From an uncultured Pseudomonadota bacterium (GTDB lineage: Bacteria; Pseudomonadota; Gammaproteobacteria; Burkholderiales; Burkholderiaceae_C): a stretch of 7,610 bases of DNA. A program made the position numbers and the translations under genes. The stretch spans positions 1 to 7,610 of the forward strand of contig ONTY01000053.1 in assembly GCA_900320815.1 (NCBI GenBank), given 5' to 3'. Shown here one piece after another: positions 1-7,449 of the stretch. Under the pieces are notes generated by a model. That model was not told where the DNA came from. It did no database searches and was given only the letters and a program-made list of their open reading frames with translations. Within the stretch, counting starts at the first letter, position 1. Every line of letters starts with the position of its first letter.

Positions 1-2
1 AG

Positions 3-1226
<1,224 letters not shown>

Positions 1227-1236
1227 TTTTTCCTGC

Positions 1237-1262
1237 CCTTGTACAATACAAGGACATTTTTT
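1237..1262 (+). terminator. Weak terminator-like hairpin after argH (or small operator)
   Basis: CCTTGTA (1237-1243) and TACAAGG (1247-1253) are perfect 7-base inverted arms around the loop CAA. Six T follow at 1257-1262 after a three-base gap. The position, 10 bases after the argH stop, fits a weak intrinsic terminator. The stem is AT-rich, and the symmetric palindrome just upstream of the next gene could equally be a regulator site. TACAAT inside it resembles a -10 box, but I find no well-spaced -35 partner. Confidence 0.4.
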
Positions 1263-1283
1263 CAAAACTTGAGTTGAGCAGTT

Positions 1284-1874
1284 ATGAACATCCGTTTCCC
1301 ATCCATTTTTCTGGCAACCTTTACCGTTTGCGCAGCAGTGCAGGCGCAACCGTGTGACTATTACACGAAATATGGCACAGGGGGCAACCCGGACAAAGCT
1401 CTTTTTATGACAATTGGAAAACAGTGTTCAATTGTCGTGGATGAAAAAGGTCCGCGACAGGTGTGCACAAACAGGCATGAGAATATGCGCTGCCTGCTGG
1501 CAAACGGCGCCAACCCAAATGCTGTTAATTCGTTCGATACACCATTGATGAAGGCGGCTGCACTTCTTGCAGTGGAAAGTGCTCGCATCCTCATCGAATA
1601 TGGCGCCGATGTCAACGCAAAAAGATCAATCGACGGGAAGACGCCGCTGATGATCGCCGCCATGCAAAGTGATCACACACTCCATCCGGGCAATATTCCA
1701 CCCCATGCGAGTGGGCTCGTTACTCCCGCTACAGACATGCTGCGCCTGCTTATTGAAAAAGGCGCTGATGTCAATGCCCGCGACGGTGCTGGCATGACGG
1801 CATTGTTTCACGCGCGCTCAACGGGGCATAAAGAATCACAAAAATTCCTTAAGGCTGCCGGGGGCACGGAATAA
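1284..1874 (+). CDS. Small exported ankyrin-repeat protein
   Basis: A 196-residue protein with a predicted Sec signal peptide: short n-region with Arg4, a hydrophobic stretch at about residues 6-18, and likely cleavage after VQA at residue 21. There is no convincing lipobox. The mature part has four cysteines (24, 48, 61, 70), enough for two disulfides in the periplasm. Ankyrin units follow: a half-unit at about 67-84 (ANGANPNA), then 85-116 (EYGADVNA), 117-167 (EKGADVNA, lengthened by an insertion of roughly 17 residues at about 132-150) and a degenerate last unit at 168-194. Ankyrin stacks bind other proteins; the partner is not known here. Start: ATG at 1284, with only a weak purine-rich element (GAG) upstream. 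The gene is visibly less GC-rich than argH and cobT, which suggests an accessory origin. Function unknown; the fold and export call are fairly sure. Confidence 0.85.
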   Translation: MNIRFPSIFLATFTVCAAVQAQPCDYYTKYGTGGNPDKALFMTIGKQCSIVVDEKGPRQVCTNRHENMRCLLANGANPNAVNSFDTPLMKAAALLAVESARILIEYGADVNAKRSIDGKTPLMIAAMQSDHTLHPGNIPPHASGLVTPATDMLRLLIEKGADVNARDGAGMTALFHARSTGHKESQKFLKAAGGTE

Positions 1875-1936
1875 AAAAGTAGAAATCCTTGTTTCCTGAG
1901 CGAGGGTGTGGGCATTTTGTTTCATAATCTCCAGAT

Positions 1937-1954
1937 GCCTGATATTTTTCAGGC
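1937..1954 (+). promoter_or_regulatory. Hairpin overlapping the likely cobT ribosome binding site
   Basis: GCCTGA (1937-1942) and TCAGGC (1949-1954) are perfect 6-base arms around the loop TATTTT. The right arm contains most of the only Shine-Dalgarno-like stretch (AGGCGA, 1951-1956) in front of the ATG at 1962, so the folded form would hide it. This could modulate translation or be chance. I see no B12-box or other cobalamin-riboswitch element in the 87 bases before the start. Confidence 0.35.
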
Positions 1955-1961
1955 GAAATAC

Positions 1962-3023
1962 ATGCCAAGCGACATAGAACGCCTGCTCACACTGCCCGCC
2001 GTGCCCGCACTGCCCGACCTGCACGACGCGGCGCTGCAGGCGCGCCTGCGCCGCGCCATAGACGGCAAAACCAAACCGCTTGGCGCGCTGGGGGAGGTGG
2101 AGGCGCTCATGCTGCGCCTTGGCCTCATTCTGGGCAGCGAAGCCCCTGCGCTGGCGGCGCCGCAACTCGTCATCTACGCTGCCGACCACGGCATCGCCAC
2201 GCAAGGCGTTTCGCCCTATCCGGCGGACGTGACGTGGCAGATGGTGCACAACTTTCTGGCCGGCGGCGCAGCGGCCAGCGTGCTCGCGCGCCAGCACGGG
2301 CTGGCACTCACCGTCGTGGACTGCGGCGTGCGCCACGACTTTGCGCCCGACTCTGGCGTGCTCATCCACAAAGTGGCGCGCGGCACCGCCGACTGCACCC
2401 AGGGGCCAGCCATGAGCGCCGCGCAATGCGCCGAGGCCATCAGCAACGGCATGGCGCTGGTGCGCGCGCTGCCCGGCAACGCGCTGCTGCTGGGCGAAAT
2501 GGGCATCGGCAACACCAGCGCCGCCGCGCTGCTGCTGGCGCGCCTGTCTGGTGCCGACATTGAGCAATGCACCGGCGCCGGCAGCGGGCTGGACGCCGCC
2601 GGCATCGCGCGCAACACCGCGCTGCTGCGCCGCGCGCTGCGCGTCAACGCCGCCGCGCGCGAGCCGCTGGATGCACTCGCGGCGCTTGGCGGGCTGGAAA
2701 TTGCCACCATGTGCGGCAGCGTGCTGCAGGCGGCTGCCGAGCGGCGCGTCATCGTTGTGGACGGATTCATCACCAGCGCCGCCGTGCTCGTCGCCTCGCG
2801 CCTTGCGCCGCATGTGTTGCAGCGCTGCGTGTTCGCGCACTGCGGCAGCGAGCGCGCCCACGCCCTCATGCTCGCCCTCATGGGCGCGCAGCCCCTGCTG
2901 CGCCTGGGCTTGCGCCTTGGCGAAGGCAGCGGCGCCGCCCTTGCCTGGCCGCTGCTGCAAAGCGCCTGCGCGCTGCTGCGCGAGATGGCGAGTTTTGAGA
3001 GTGCAGGAGTGTCCAACCGGTGA
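1962..3023 (+). CDS. cobT: Nicotinate-nucleotide--dimethylbenzimidazole phosphoribosyltransferase
   Basis: CobT transfers phosphoribose from nicotinate mononucleotide to a lower-ligand base such as 5,6-dimethylbenzimidazole, giving alpha-ribazole phosphate for cobalamin nucleotide-loop assembly. From the ATG at 1962 the protein has 353 residues, matching the family (about 350). The frame also opens at GTG 1908 and ATG 1935, but these add residues outside the conserved region. Seen: the early KTKPLGALG motif, YAADHGIATQGVSPYP, the glycine-rich LLGEMGIGNTSAAA, TGAGSGLD, VDGFITSAA, and LRLGEGSGAALAWPLL near the C-terminus. The Glu of that last motif falls at about residue 321 and corresponds to the catalytic base (Glu317 of the Salmonella enzyme). 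The protein ends MASFESAGVS, as the family usually does. No other cobalamin gene is visible, so it stands apart from a cob operon, perhaps for salvage. Very GC-rich. Identification is secure; start fairly sure. Confidence 0.96.
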   Translation: MPSDIERLLTLPAVPALPDLHDAALQARLRRAIDGKTKPLGALGEVEALMLRLGLILGSEAPALAAPQLVIYAADHGIATQGVSPYPADVTWQMVHNFLAGGAAASVLARQHGLALTVVDCGVRHDFAPDSGVLIHKVARGTADCTQGPAMSAAQCAEAISNGMALVRALPGNALLLGEMGIGNTSAAALLLARLSGADIEQCTGAGSGLDAAGIARNTALLRRALRVNAAAREPLDALAALGGLEIATMCGSVLQAAAERRVIVVDGFITSAAVLVASRLAPHVLQRCVFAHCGSERAHALMLALMGAQPLLRLGLRLGEGSGAALAWPLLQSACALLREMASFESAGVSNR

Positions 3024-3286
3024 AAACAGAAGAGCTTCTAAAGTAGTTTGCGTCATGTCTCCATTCTCTCTATACAAGTCTCTATTAAAAATACCTTCAT
3101 TCAAAAGACTTGCTTACACCTGCGGGATGGCAGGCGTAACCATGGGGTACTGGAGCCAATTGATTTGTTTTTTCAATTGGGAATAATCGAACTCTTTACT
3201 AAGCCAGTACCATTTTTTTCGCTAGGCATCCTGTGTTGGCTTATAGCTCCTTGGGTGAGTGAAATAATGCCTCTTGACTTTGACAA
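3024..3286. other. AT-rich island without a convincing gene
   Basis: This 263-base stretch is clearly richer in A and T than cobT before it and the Rpn remnant after it. The composition changes abruptly at about 3024 and again at about 3283-3292. Two overlapping short frames can be read: one from ATG 3055 to a stop at 3184-3186, and another continuing past it with a hydrophobic run (FFSLGILCWLIAPW). Neither has a clear ribosome binding site or a family I recognise. They could be a small membrane-protein gene split by a frameshift, but more likely this is non-coding or foreign DNA. Its right end replaces the N-terminal half of the Rpn-like gene. Confidence 0.5.
3146..3219 (+). terminator. Nested inverted repeat followed by a T-run, possible cobT terminator
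   Basis: The outer arms GGTACTGG (3146-3153) and CCAGTACC (3204-3211) are perfect 8-base complements. Inside them CCAATTGA (3156-3163) and TCAATTGG (3173-3180) form a second perfect 8-base stem with a 9-base T-rich loop. Seven T follow directly at 3213-3219 after one A. The arrangement can end transcription from cobT, about 190 bases downstream of its stop. The unusual nesting could also mark the core of a small inserted element. Confidence 0.45.
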
Positions 3287-3838
3287 GTGCAGCGCAAAGG
3301 CCGCACCGATGCAGCGTGCTACATCGCCATCCTGCTTGAATTCCAGAGCACGCCCGACCGCTTCATGGCGCTGCGCCTGCTCACCTACGTCGCCCTGCTG
3401 CTCGAAGAATTGGCAAAAGACAAGGAAGTGCAGGAAAGCGGCCTGCTGCCACCCGTGCAGCCCATCGTGCCCTACAGCGGAGGCCAGCCGTGGACAGGCG
3501 CGCTGGACGCATTCCTCGCGGGCTTGCACGATGACGACCGCGAAGTGCTGACCGCTGCCATCAGGCTGCTTGTTGGCGACACATGCAGACGACTAGGAAT
3601 CCCCATGGAAGGAAAGGAGCAAGCCATGCTGGAAGAAAACCTGAGGCGCTGGAGAGATGAAGCTGTCGCAGAAGCGCGTGCCGAAGGGCGTGCAGAGGGA
3701 CGCTCTGAGGGGCGTGCGGAAGGGCTTCGCGAAGCAGCGCGCAAGATGTTCGTTGCCGGCAGTATGTCTGCTGATGCGATAGCTCGTATGCTGGGGCTTG
3801 ATGAAGGCGAAGTGCGCGCCCTTGCCGCCGCGCAGTGA
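3287..3838 (+). pseudogene. Truncated Rpn/YhgA-like PD-(D/E)XK nuclease (transposase_31-like) remnant
   Basis: Rpn-family proteins are DNA endonucleases that promote RecA-independent recombination and are often labelled putative transposases; full-length members have about 300 residues. Here 183 residues are open from a GTG at 3287, with an in-frame TGA at 3281-3283 just before it. The visible part starts just before the core strand: AILLEFQSTPDRFMALRLLTYVALL (split here as AILLEFQS and RFMALRLLTY), then LPPVQPIVPYSGGQPWTG. LLEFQS carries the E-x-Q of the nuclease motif, but the N-terminal region with the first acidic residue is missing. After PWTG about 60-80 residues usual for the family also seem absent before the C-terminal segment. 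The C-terminus has AEGR repeats at about residues 132-147 and a small helix-turn-helix-like tail (MSADAIARMLGLDEGEV). Probably inactive; a short product cannot be excluded. Confidence 0.75.
3680..3727 (+). repeat. Four 12-base units encoding (A/S)EGR
   Basis: Four imperfect tandem units of 12 bases encode AEGR, AEGR, SEGR and AEGL in the C-terminal helix of the Rpn remnant. Such E-G-R repeats are typical of this family and expand and contract by slippage. Confidence 0.85.
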
Positions 3839-3852
3839 AGCAAAAAAACATC

Positions 3853-3908
3853 CCCTCGCCCCCGCCGTGGTAGGGGCGCGATTTATCGCGCCCGACGGGG
3901 GAAGAGGG
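3853..3908. repeat. REP-like compound palindrome
   Basis: A core hairpin has perfect 9-base arms GGGCGCGAT (3874-3882) and ATCGCGCCC (3885-3893) separated by TT. It is enclosed by complementary outer arms: CCCTC-G-CCCCCG (3853-3864) against CGGGGG-AA-GAGGG (3896-3908). It begins 15 bases after the Rpn stop. Its form, intergenic position and GC-rich core resemble the dispersed extragenic palindromes (REP-type) of many proteobacteria; other genomic copies cannot be seen in this window. It may also stop or stabilise transcripts, although no T-run follows. Confidence 0.65.
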
Positions 3909-3933
3909 CAGGGTGAGTGGGCAAAACAACGGG

Positions 3934-3975
3934 TATCATGTGGCTGCCGGCAACATAAGCCGGCAGCATGTGATA
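3934..3975. repeat. Large perfect stem-loop in intergenic region
   Basis: GCTGCCGGC (3943-3951) and GCCGGCAGC (3959-3967) are perfect 9-base arms around the loop AACATAA. A second pair, TATCA (3934-3938) and TGATA (3971-3975), closes it through a small internal loop. The octamer ACGGGTAT occurs just at its left edge (3929-3936) and again at 3982-3989, like a short direct repeat bracketing the structure. No T-run follows, so it is not an intrinsic terminator. Confidence 0.6.
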
Positions 3976-4300
3976 TTTGTTACGGGTATATGATAAAACC
4001 TCCGTGTGCATCTGCCATAGGCGGGGTGCAGTTGCCAAGTGGCGCCGACCTGTTGTATAGACTGCCGCGCGTGACGGAATGCGCACCGGCGCACAGCCAC
4101 GACGCGCTGTGCTGCCAGCACCCCCCGCAAGCAGACCAACATGACACTACTCCAAAGCAAACCCCGCGCAGCCATTGGCAGTAAACACAGCAGCTACAGG
4201 GCGCCTGCGTACACACCCCCCCGAAATCGTGACGTAATTCACGCTCTGCCGCAAGCACCCGCCACGGCTGCCGCGCTTGCCGCATCGCACCTGAACACCC
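3976..4300. other. Gene-free stretch, possibly a structured untranslated RNA
   Basis: I find no credible gene on either strand. TATGAT (3989-3994) could be a -10 box, but a good -35 is not evident. A stem GCACAGC (4091-4097) / GCTGTGC (4106-4112) and other short GC-rich inverted repeats suggest structure. The stretch runs straight into the strong terminator at 4301-4337, which has no protein gene close behind it. It could be a small RNA, a long leader of the downstream ankyrin gene, or the tail of read-through from the Rpn remnant. Confidence 0.35.
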
Positions 4301-4337
4301 ATCCCCACGCCCGCACTGCCGGCGTGGGGATTTTTTT
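4301..4337 (+). terminator. Strong intrinsic terminator
   Basis: ATCCCCACGCC (4301-4311) pairs with GGCGTGGGGAT (4321-4331) over 11 bases around a 9-base loop, and T continues to 4337, giving seven T in all. This is a textbook Rho-independent terminator on the + strand; on the - strand no T-run follows. It lies 460 bases after the Rpn stop and 99 bases before the large ankyrin gene. It therefore ends an upstream transcript or acts as an attenuator in that gene's leader. Confidence 0.9.
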
Positions 4338-4436
4338 GCGTCGTTTTTCCACGCTGCCCACAAAAACCGTCCGCCACTGCGCGGGCAGTAGGCAGGTTTC
4401 CCATTTCTCCAACCCAAGTAAAGAAAGGCCATTGCC

Positions 4437-7361
4437 ATGAGTGACGAAACCATTTTCAAACCTGAAATGCTCCAGAAACTCAGCAGCGCGGAGGCTGTCC
4501 GCAGCAGAGCCATGGCGATGGCGCTGCACCATGCCGCTGAAAACGGGCACATCATCCGGGCGCATGGCCTGATAGCCGCAGGCGCTGCGCTGGAAGCCAG
4601 AAACGAAGACGGCAAAACCGCCCTGATGCTGGCTGCCGAATACAACCACACCAGCATTGTCCGTGCCTTGCTGACCGCTGGCGCCGACAAAGAAGCCACC
4701 GACAACGAAGGCAACACTGCCCTCATGCTCGCTGCGCAACGAGGGGAAACCTGCTCCATGCAGGCGCTACTGGATGCCGGCGCCGACAAGAACGCTGCCG
4801 ATGACACTGGCACAACTGTTCTGCATAAGGCGGTTGGCTACCCCAACGCGATTCGCATCCTTGCCGCCGCCGGCGCCAATCTGGAGGCGCGCGGTGGCGA
4901 TGGCAAAACTGCCCTCATACACGCCGCTGACAATCGCTATGGCGAGGAATGCGTGTACGAACTCATCGCCGCAGGCGCCGAGCTTGATGCGCAAGATAAC
5001 GAGGGCAGCACAGCCCTGCATCTTGCTAGGGACGAATATGCCACCCGCGCCCTCGTGCTGGCGGGCGCTGCGCTGGAAGTGCGCAACAACGAAGGCAAGA
5101 CGCCCCTGCTTGCCGCCGCTGACAATTGGAATAGCGGCGGCGACAGGGTGCGCCAGCTGCTCACGGCTGGCGCCGACAAAGAAGCCACTGACAACGAAGG
5201 CAAAACAGCCCTCATGCTTGCTGCGTGCCAGGGCGACAGCAGCGCCCTCACCGTGCTGCTTGCTGCCTGCCCTGCGCTGGACGCCACCGACAACGTTGGG
5301 CGCACTGCCCTCATGTGCGCTGCCGACGGCGGTAAGGCTGGCTCCATCCGCGCCTTGCTGGCCGCTGGCGCCGACAAGGAAGCCACTGACAAAGAAGGCA
5401 AAACTGCGCTCATGCTTGTGGCCACCAATGGCGACAGCACCGCGCTCGCAGCGCTGCTTGCAGCCTGCCCCGCGCTGGACGCCACGGACAACGAAGGGCG
5501 CACCGCCCTCATGTGCGCTGCCGACTCTGGCTGTGCAAGTGCCATCCGCGCTTTGCTGGCCGCTGGCGCTGACAAAGAAGCCACTGACAACGACGGCAAA
5601 ACCGCTCTCTTGCTTGCCGCCAGCAACTACGACCCCGCCGCCCTCGCCGCCCTCATTGAAGCGGGCGCCGACATCAACGCCAAAGACAACAGCGGCGAAA
5701 CCGCCCTGATGGATGCGGCGTGGAGCGGGCGCCTTGCCATCATCCGCACACTCATTGACGCTGGCGCCGATTTGAATATCAGCAACGACGAAGGCGAAAC
5801 CGCGCTTGACAAAGCCGAAAACGGCAACGAAGACGCCGCCGCCAGCCTGCTGCGCGAGGCCGGCGCGCAAAATGGTGAAGGCCGAGGGGACAGCGAGTAT
5901 TCCGACAGCGACGATGATTCGGAATATGAGGATTGTGAATCCGAAGACGACGATGATGATGACAACGACAGCAATGAAAGCGGTAGCGAAGAAAACCCTC
6001 TGTGCCAAGCTGCACGCAATGGCGATGTTGAACAAATTAAATCACTGCTGGCGGATGGCGCAGATGTAAATGATAAAAACGAATATGGCGTCACGGCGCT
6101 GATGTATGCGGCAGGCAAGGGCGGCAACAATGCGGCTGTTCAGGCGCTGCTTGACGCTGGCGCCGATGTGAATGCCCGGGACGGAAACAGCAGCAACGGT
6201 GCCACTGCGCTGATGCGCGCGTCGGGAAAAGGCGATATTTCCATCATCAAGCAATTGCTGGATGCCGGCGCCGATGTCAATATCACTGCCGGAGAGCGCA
6301 ACGTGATGACAGCCCTCAAATTTGCGGCAGAAAGCGGCAAGGAAGACGCCGTGCAGGTGCTGCTGCAAGCTGGCGCCACCGGTGCAACCAATGACCCGGA
6401 CAAAGAACTGCTCGAGCAGGCGCAGCAAGGTGACGAACAGGCACTGGAAAAACTGCTGGACAATCTCACAATTGAGCATGTGTGGACGTTTGCTGAACGG
6501 ATGTGGAGGTACTACGATATTCCCGAAGGGGAAAGCACCTTTGGCAGTGAGCGATTCAATCGTGTGCTGGCTGCCTTTTTGGACAAGGCAGAAGGCGGGG
6601 ACGCCACAGCTCAATACGCTGTTGGGCGGTTGTTTTATCAGTGGGGGTACATTTATGAGGACGCCAACCCCGACGCATACCAGAAGCGCATCAGTTGGTA
6701 CCAGGAATCATATGATTGGTTCAACCGAGCCAAGAATGAAAATGCCGGCGCTGCATACTGGTTGGGCATTCAGACAGAAACAGAGCTTGGCTGCGCGGCA
6801 GACCGGGAATTGGCTGCACGCCTCTATTACCAAGCCGCCCAAGGTGGGTATCCTAATGCCTTCGAGCGTTTGTGCGAGTTGCTGGAAGAGTTTCGCGAGG
6901 AGGAATGCGAAGATTTTTCCGATTCCGACACAATGGAATACGTCAGCTATCTGGCTGGCGAAGGCAACGAACAGGCGCTGGAGTATGTCATCAAACAAGC
7001 AGAGAATGGCGACGCCGGCGCAATGAACGTCATTTTGCGGGGAATCTTGGAGAGCGAAGAGGAAGAAAAATTCCTGCCCATCCTTGTGAACATGGAAGAG
7101 GCTGGCAACGCAGAAGCCCACAGCATCCTGTTTGGTGAGGACTACGAATCGGATTACTTCGGTTCGTTTGACCAAGATGGCGAAAACGTGCGAATGCTGC
7201 GCGATGCCCTCAAAATCGCAACAGAAGATGATTGCGATTGGAACGAAGAAAGCCGCACTACTGTTCTTGAATGGCTGCGCAAGCAGGCAGAGGCAGGAGT
7301 GGATTGGGCTGCGGATATTTTGAGTGGCGCGGTTGGCGGTGCTACTTCTGACGAAGGCTGA
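4437..7361 (+). CDS. Large acidic ankyrin-repeat protein with Sel1-like C-terminus
   Basis: A 974-residue protein without signal peptide or membrane segment, so presumably cytoplasmic or exported by a dedicated secretion system. Start: ATG at 4437, preceded by GAAAGG at 4423-4428 with good spacing. Domains: a short N-terminal segment (1-25); a first ankyrin block of about 14 units (26-478), mostly 33 residues each with the pattern G-x-T-A-L-M-x-A-A ... LL-x-A-G-A-D; an Asp/Glu/Ser-rich linker (about 481-520); a second block of four units (519-647) with the commoner GADVNA ending; then a helical region with Sel1-like repeats (about 722-810, e.g. AQYAVGRLFYQWG, ARLYYQAAQGG). Weaker A-E-x-G-(D/N)-x-x-A units run on to about 960. 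Ankyrin and Sel1 repeats both bind other proteins, so a scaffold or sensor role is inferred; partner unknown. A KAP NTPase start lies 88 bases downstream on the same strand. The fold assignment is sure, the function is not. Confidence 0.95.
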   Translation: MSDETIFKPEMLQKLSSAEAVRSRAMAMALHHAAENGHIIRAHGLIAAGAALEARNEDGKTALMLAAEYNHTSIVRALLTAGADKEATDNEGNTALMLAAQRGETCSMQALLDAGADKNAADDTGTTVLHKAVGYPNAIRILAAAGANLEARGGDGKTALIHAADNRYGEECVYELIAAGAELDAQDNEGSTALHLARDEYATRALVLAGAALEVRNNEGKTPLLAAADNWNSGGDRVRQLLTAGADKEATDNEGKTALMLAACQGDSSALTVLLAACPALDATDNVGRTALMCAADGGKAGSIRALLAAGADKEATDKEGKTALMLVATNGDSTALAALLAACPALDATDNEGRTALMCAADSGCASAIRALLAAGADKEATDNDGKTALLLAASNYDPAALAALIEAGADINAKDNSGETALMDAAWSGRLAIIRTLIDAGADLNISNDEGETALDKAENGNEDAAASLLREAGAQNGEGRGDSEYSDSDDDSEYEDCESEDDDDDDNDSNESGSEENPLCQAARNGDVEQIKSLLADGADVNDKNEYGVTALMYAAGKGGNNAAVQALLDAGADVNARDGNSSNGATALMRASGKGDISIIKQLLDAGADVNITAGERNVMTALKFAAESGKEDAVQVLLQAGATGATNDPDKELLEQAQQGDEQALEKLLDNLTIEHVWTFAERMWRYYDIPEGESTFGSERFNRVLAAFLDKAEGGDATAQYAVGRLFYQWGYIYEDANPDAYQKRISWYQESYDWFNRAKNENAGAAYWLGIQTETELGCAADRELAARLYYQAAQGGYPNAFERLCELLEEFREEECEDFSDSDTMEYVSYLAGEGNEQALEYVIKQAENGDAGAMNVILRGILESEEEEKFLPILVNMEEAGNAEAHSILFGEDYESDYFGSFDQDGENVRMLRDALKIATEDDCDWNEESRTTVLEWLRKQAEAGVDWAADILSGAVGGATSDEG
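5193..5588 (+). repeat. Tandem 198-base duplication of an ankyrin pair
   Basis: Positions 5193-5390 (residues 253-318) and 5391-5588 (residues 319-384) each encode two ankyrin units and match at 54 of 66 residues by my count. Both copies share an odd first unit in which the usual AGAD is replaced by AACPALDATD, followed by a unit ending LLAAGADKEATD. The repeat period is therefore a 66-residue doublet, not a single unit, which points to one segmental duplication followed by divergence. Confidence 0.9.
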
Positions 7362-7382
7362 TGCTCCATCAACATGGCTACT

Positions 7383-7407
7383 CCCGCCGGGCGCGCTGCC
7401 CGGCGGG
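7383..7407. repeat. Perfect GC-rich hairpin after the ankyrin gene
   Basis: CCCGCCGGGC (7383-7392) and GCCCGGCGGG (7398-7407) form perfect 10-base arms around the loop GCGCT, 21 bases after the ankyrin stop. No T-run follows, so it is not a classical intrinsic terminator. It could protect the upstream mRNA 3' end, lower read-through into the next gene, or be an extragenic palindrome. Confidence 0.6.
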
Positions 7408-7449
7408 GGCAGCGGGGCGCGAATCAGCAGGCGCAGCAGCAAAGGAGCA

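Noticed and set aside
1923..1928. CATAAT as a -10 box for cobT
   Set aside because: No -35-like hexamer occurs at proper spacing; the nearest TTGTTT is 28 bases away.
1875..1961. Cobalamin riboswitch before cobT
   Set aside because: The gap is too short and no B12-box-like conserved element is present.
1836..3104. Long 422-codon open frame on the - strand opposite cobT
   Set aside because: It is an antisense shadow of a GC-rich gene: low-complexity Arg/Ala/Gln/His-rich translation, while the + strand shows full CobT conservation.
3048..3551. 167-codon + strand frame spanning the AT-rich island and the Rpn remnant
   Set aside because: Its second half is the out-of-frame reading of the Rpn-like sequence, which is clearly conserved in the frame of 3287-3838.
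4141..4440. 99-codon + strand frame overlapping the ankyrin start by ATGA
   Set aside because: It runs through the strong terminator at 4301-4337, has no clear ribosome binding site and no recognisable composition or motif.
3980..4813. 277-codon - strand frame across the intergenic region and the ankyrin start
   Set aside because: About half is antisense to ankyrin repeats; the remainder has no motif and crosses the terminator hairpin.
4600..5800. Regular short repeats that could suggest a CRISPR array
   Set aside because: The period is about 99 bases and fully in frame, encoding ankyrin units; there are no unique spacers.
4767..6035. Long 422-codon open frame on the - strand opposite the ankyrin gene
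   Set aside because: Its repeated Val/Gly/Ala translation simply mirrors the ankyrin repeats on the + strand; it has no domain of its own.
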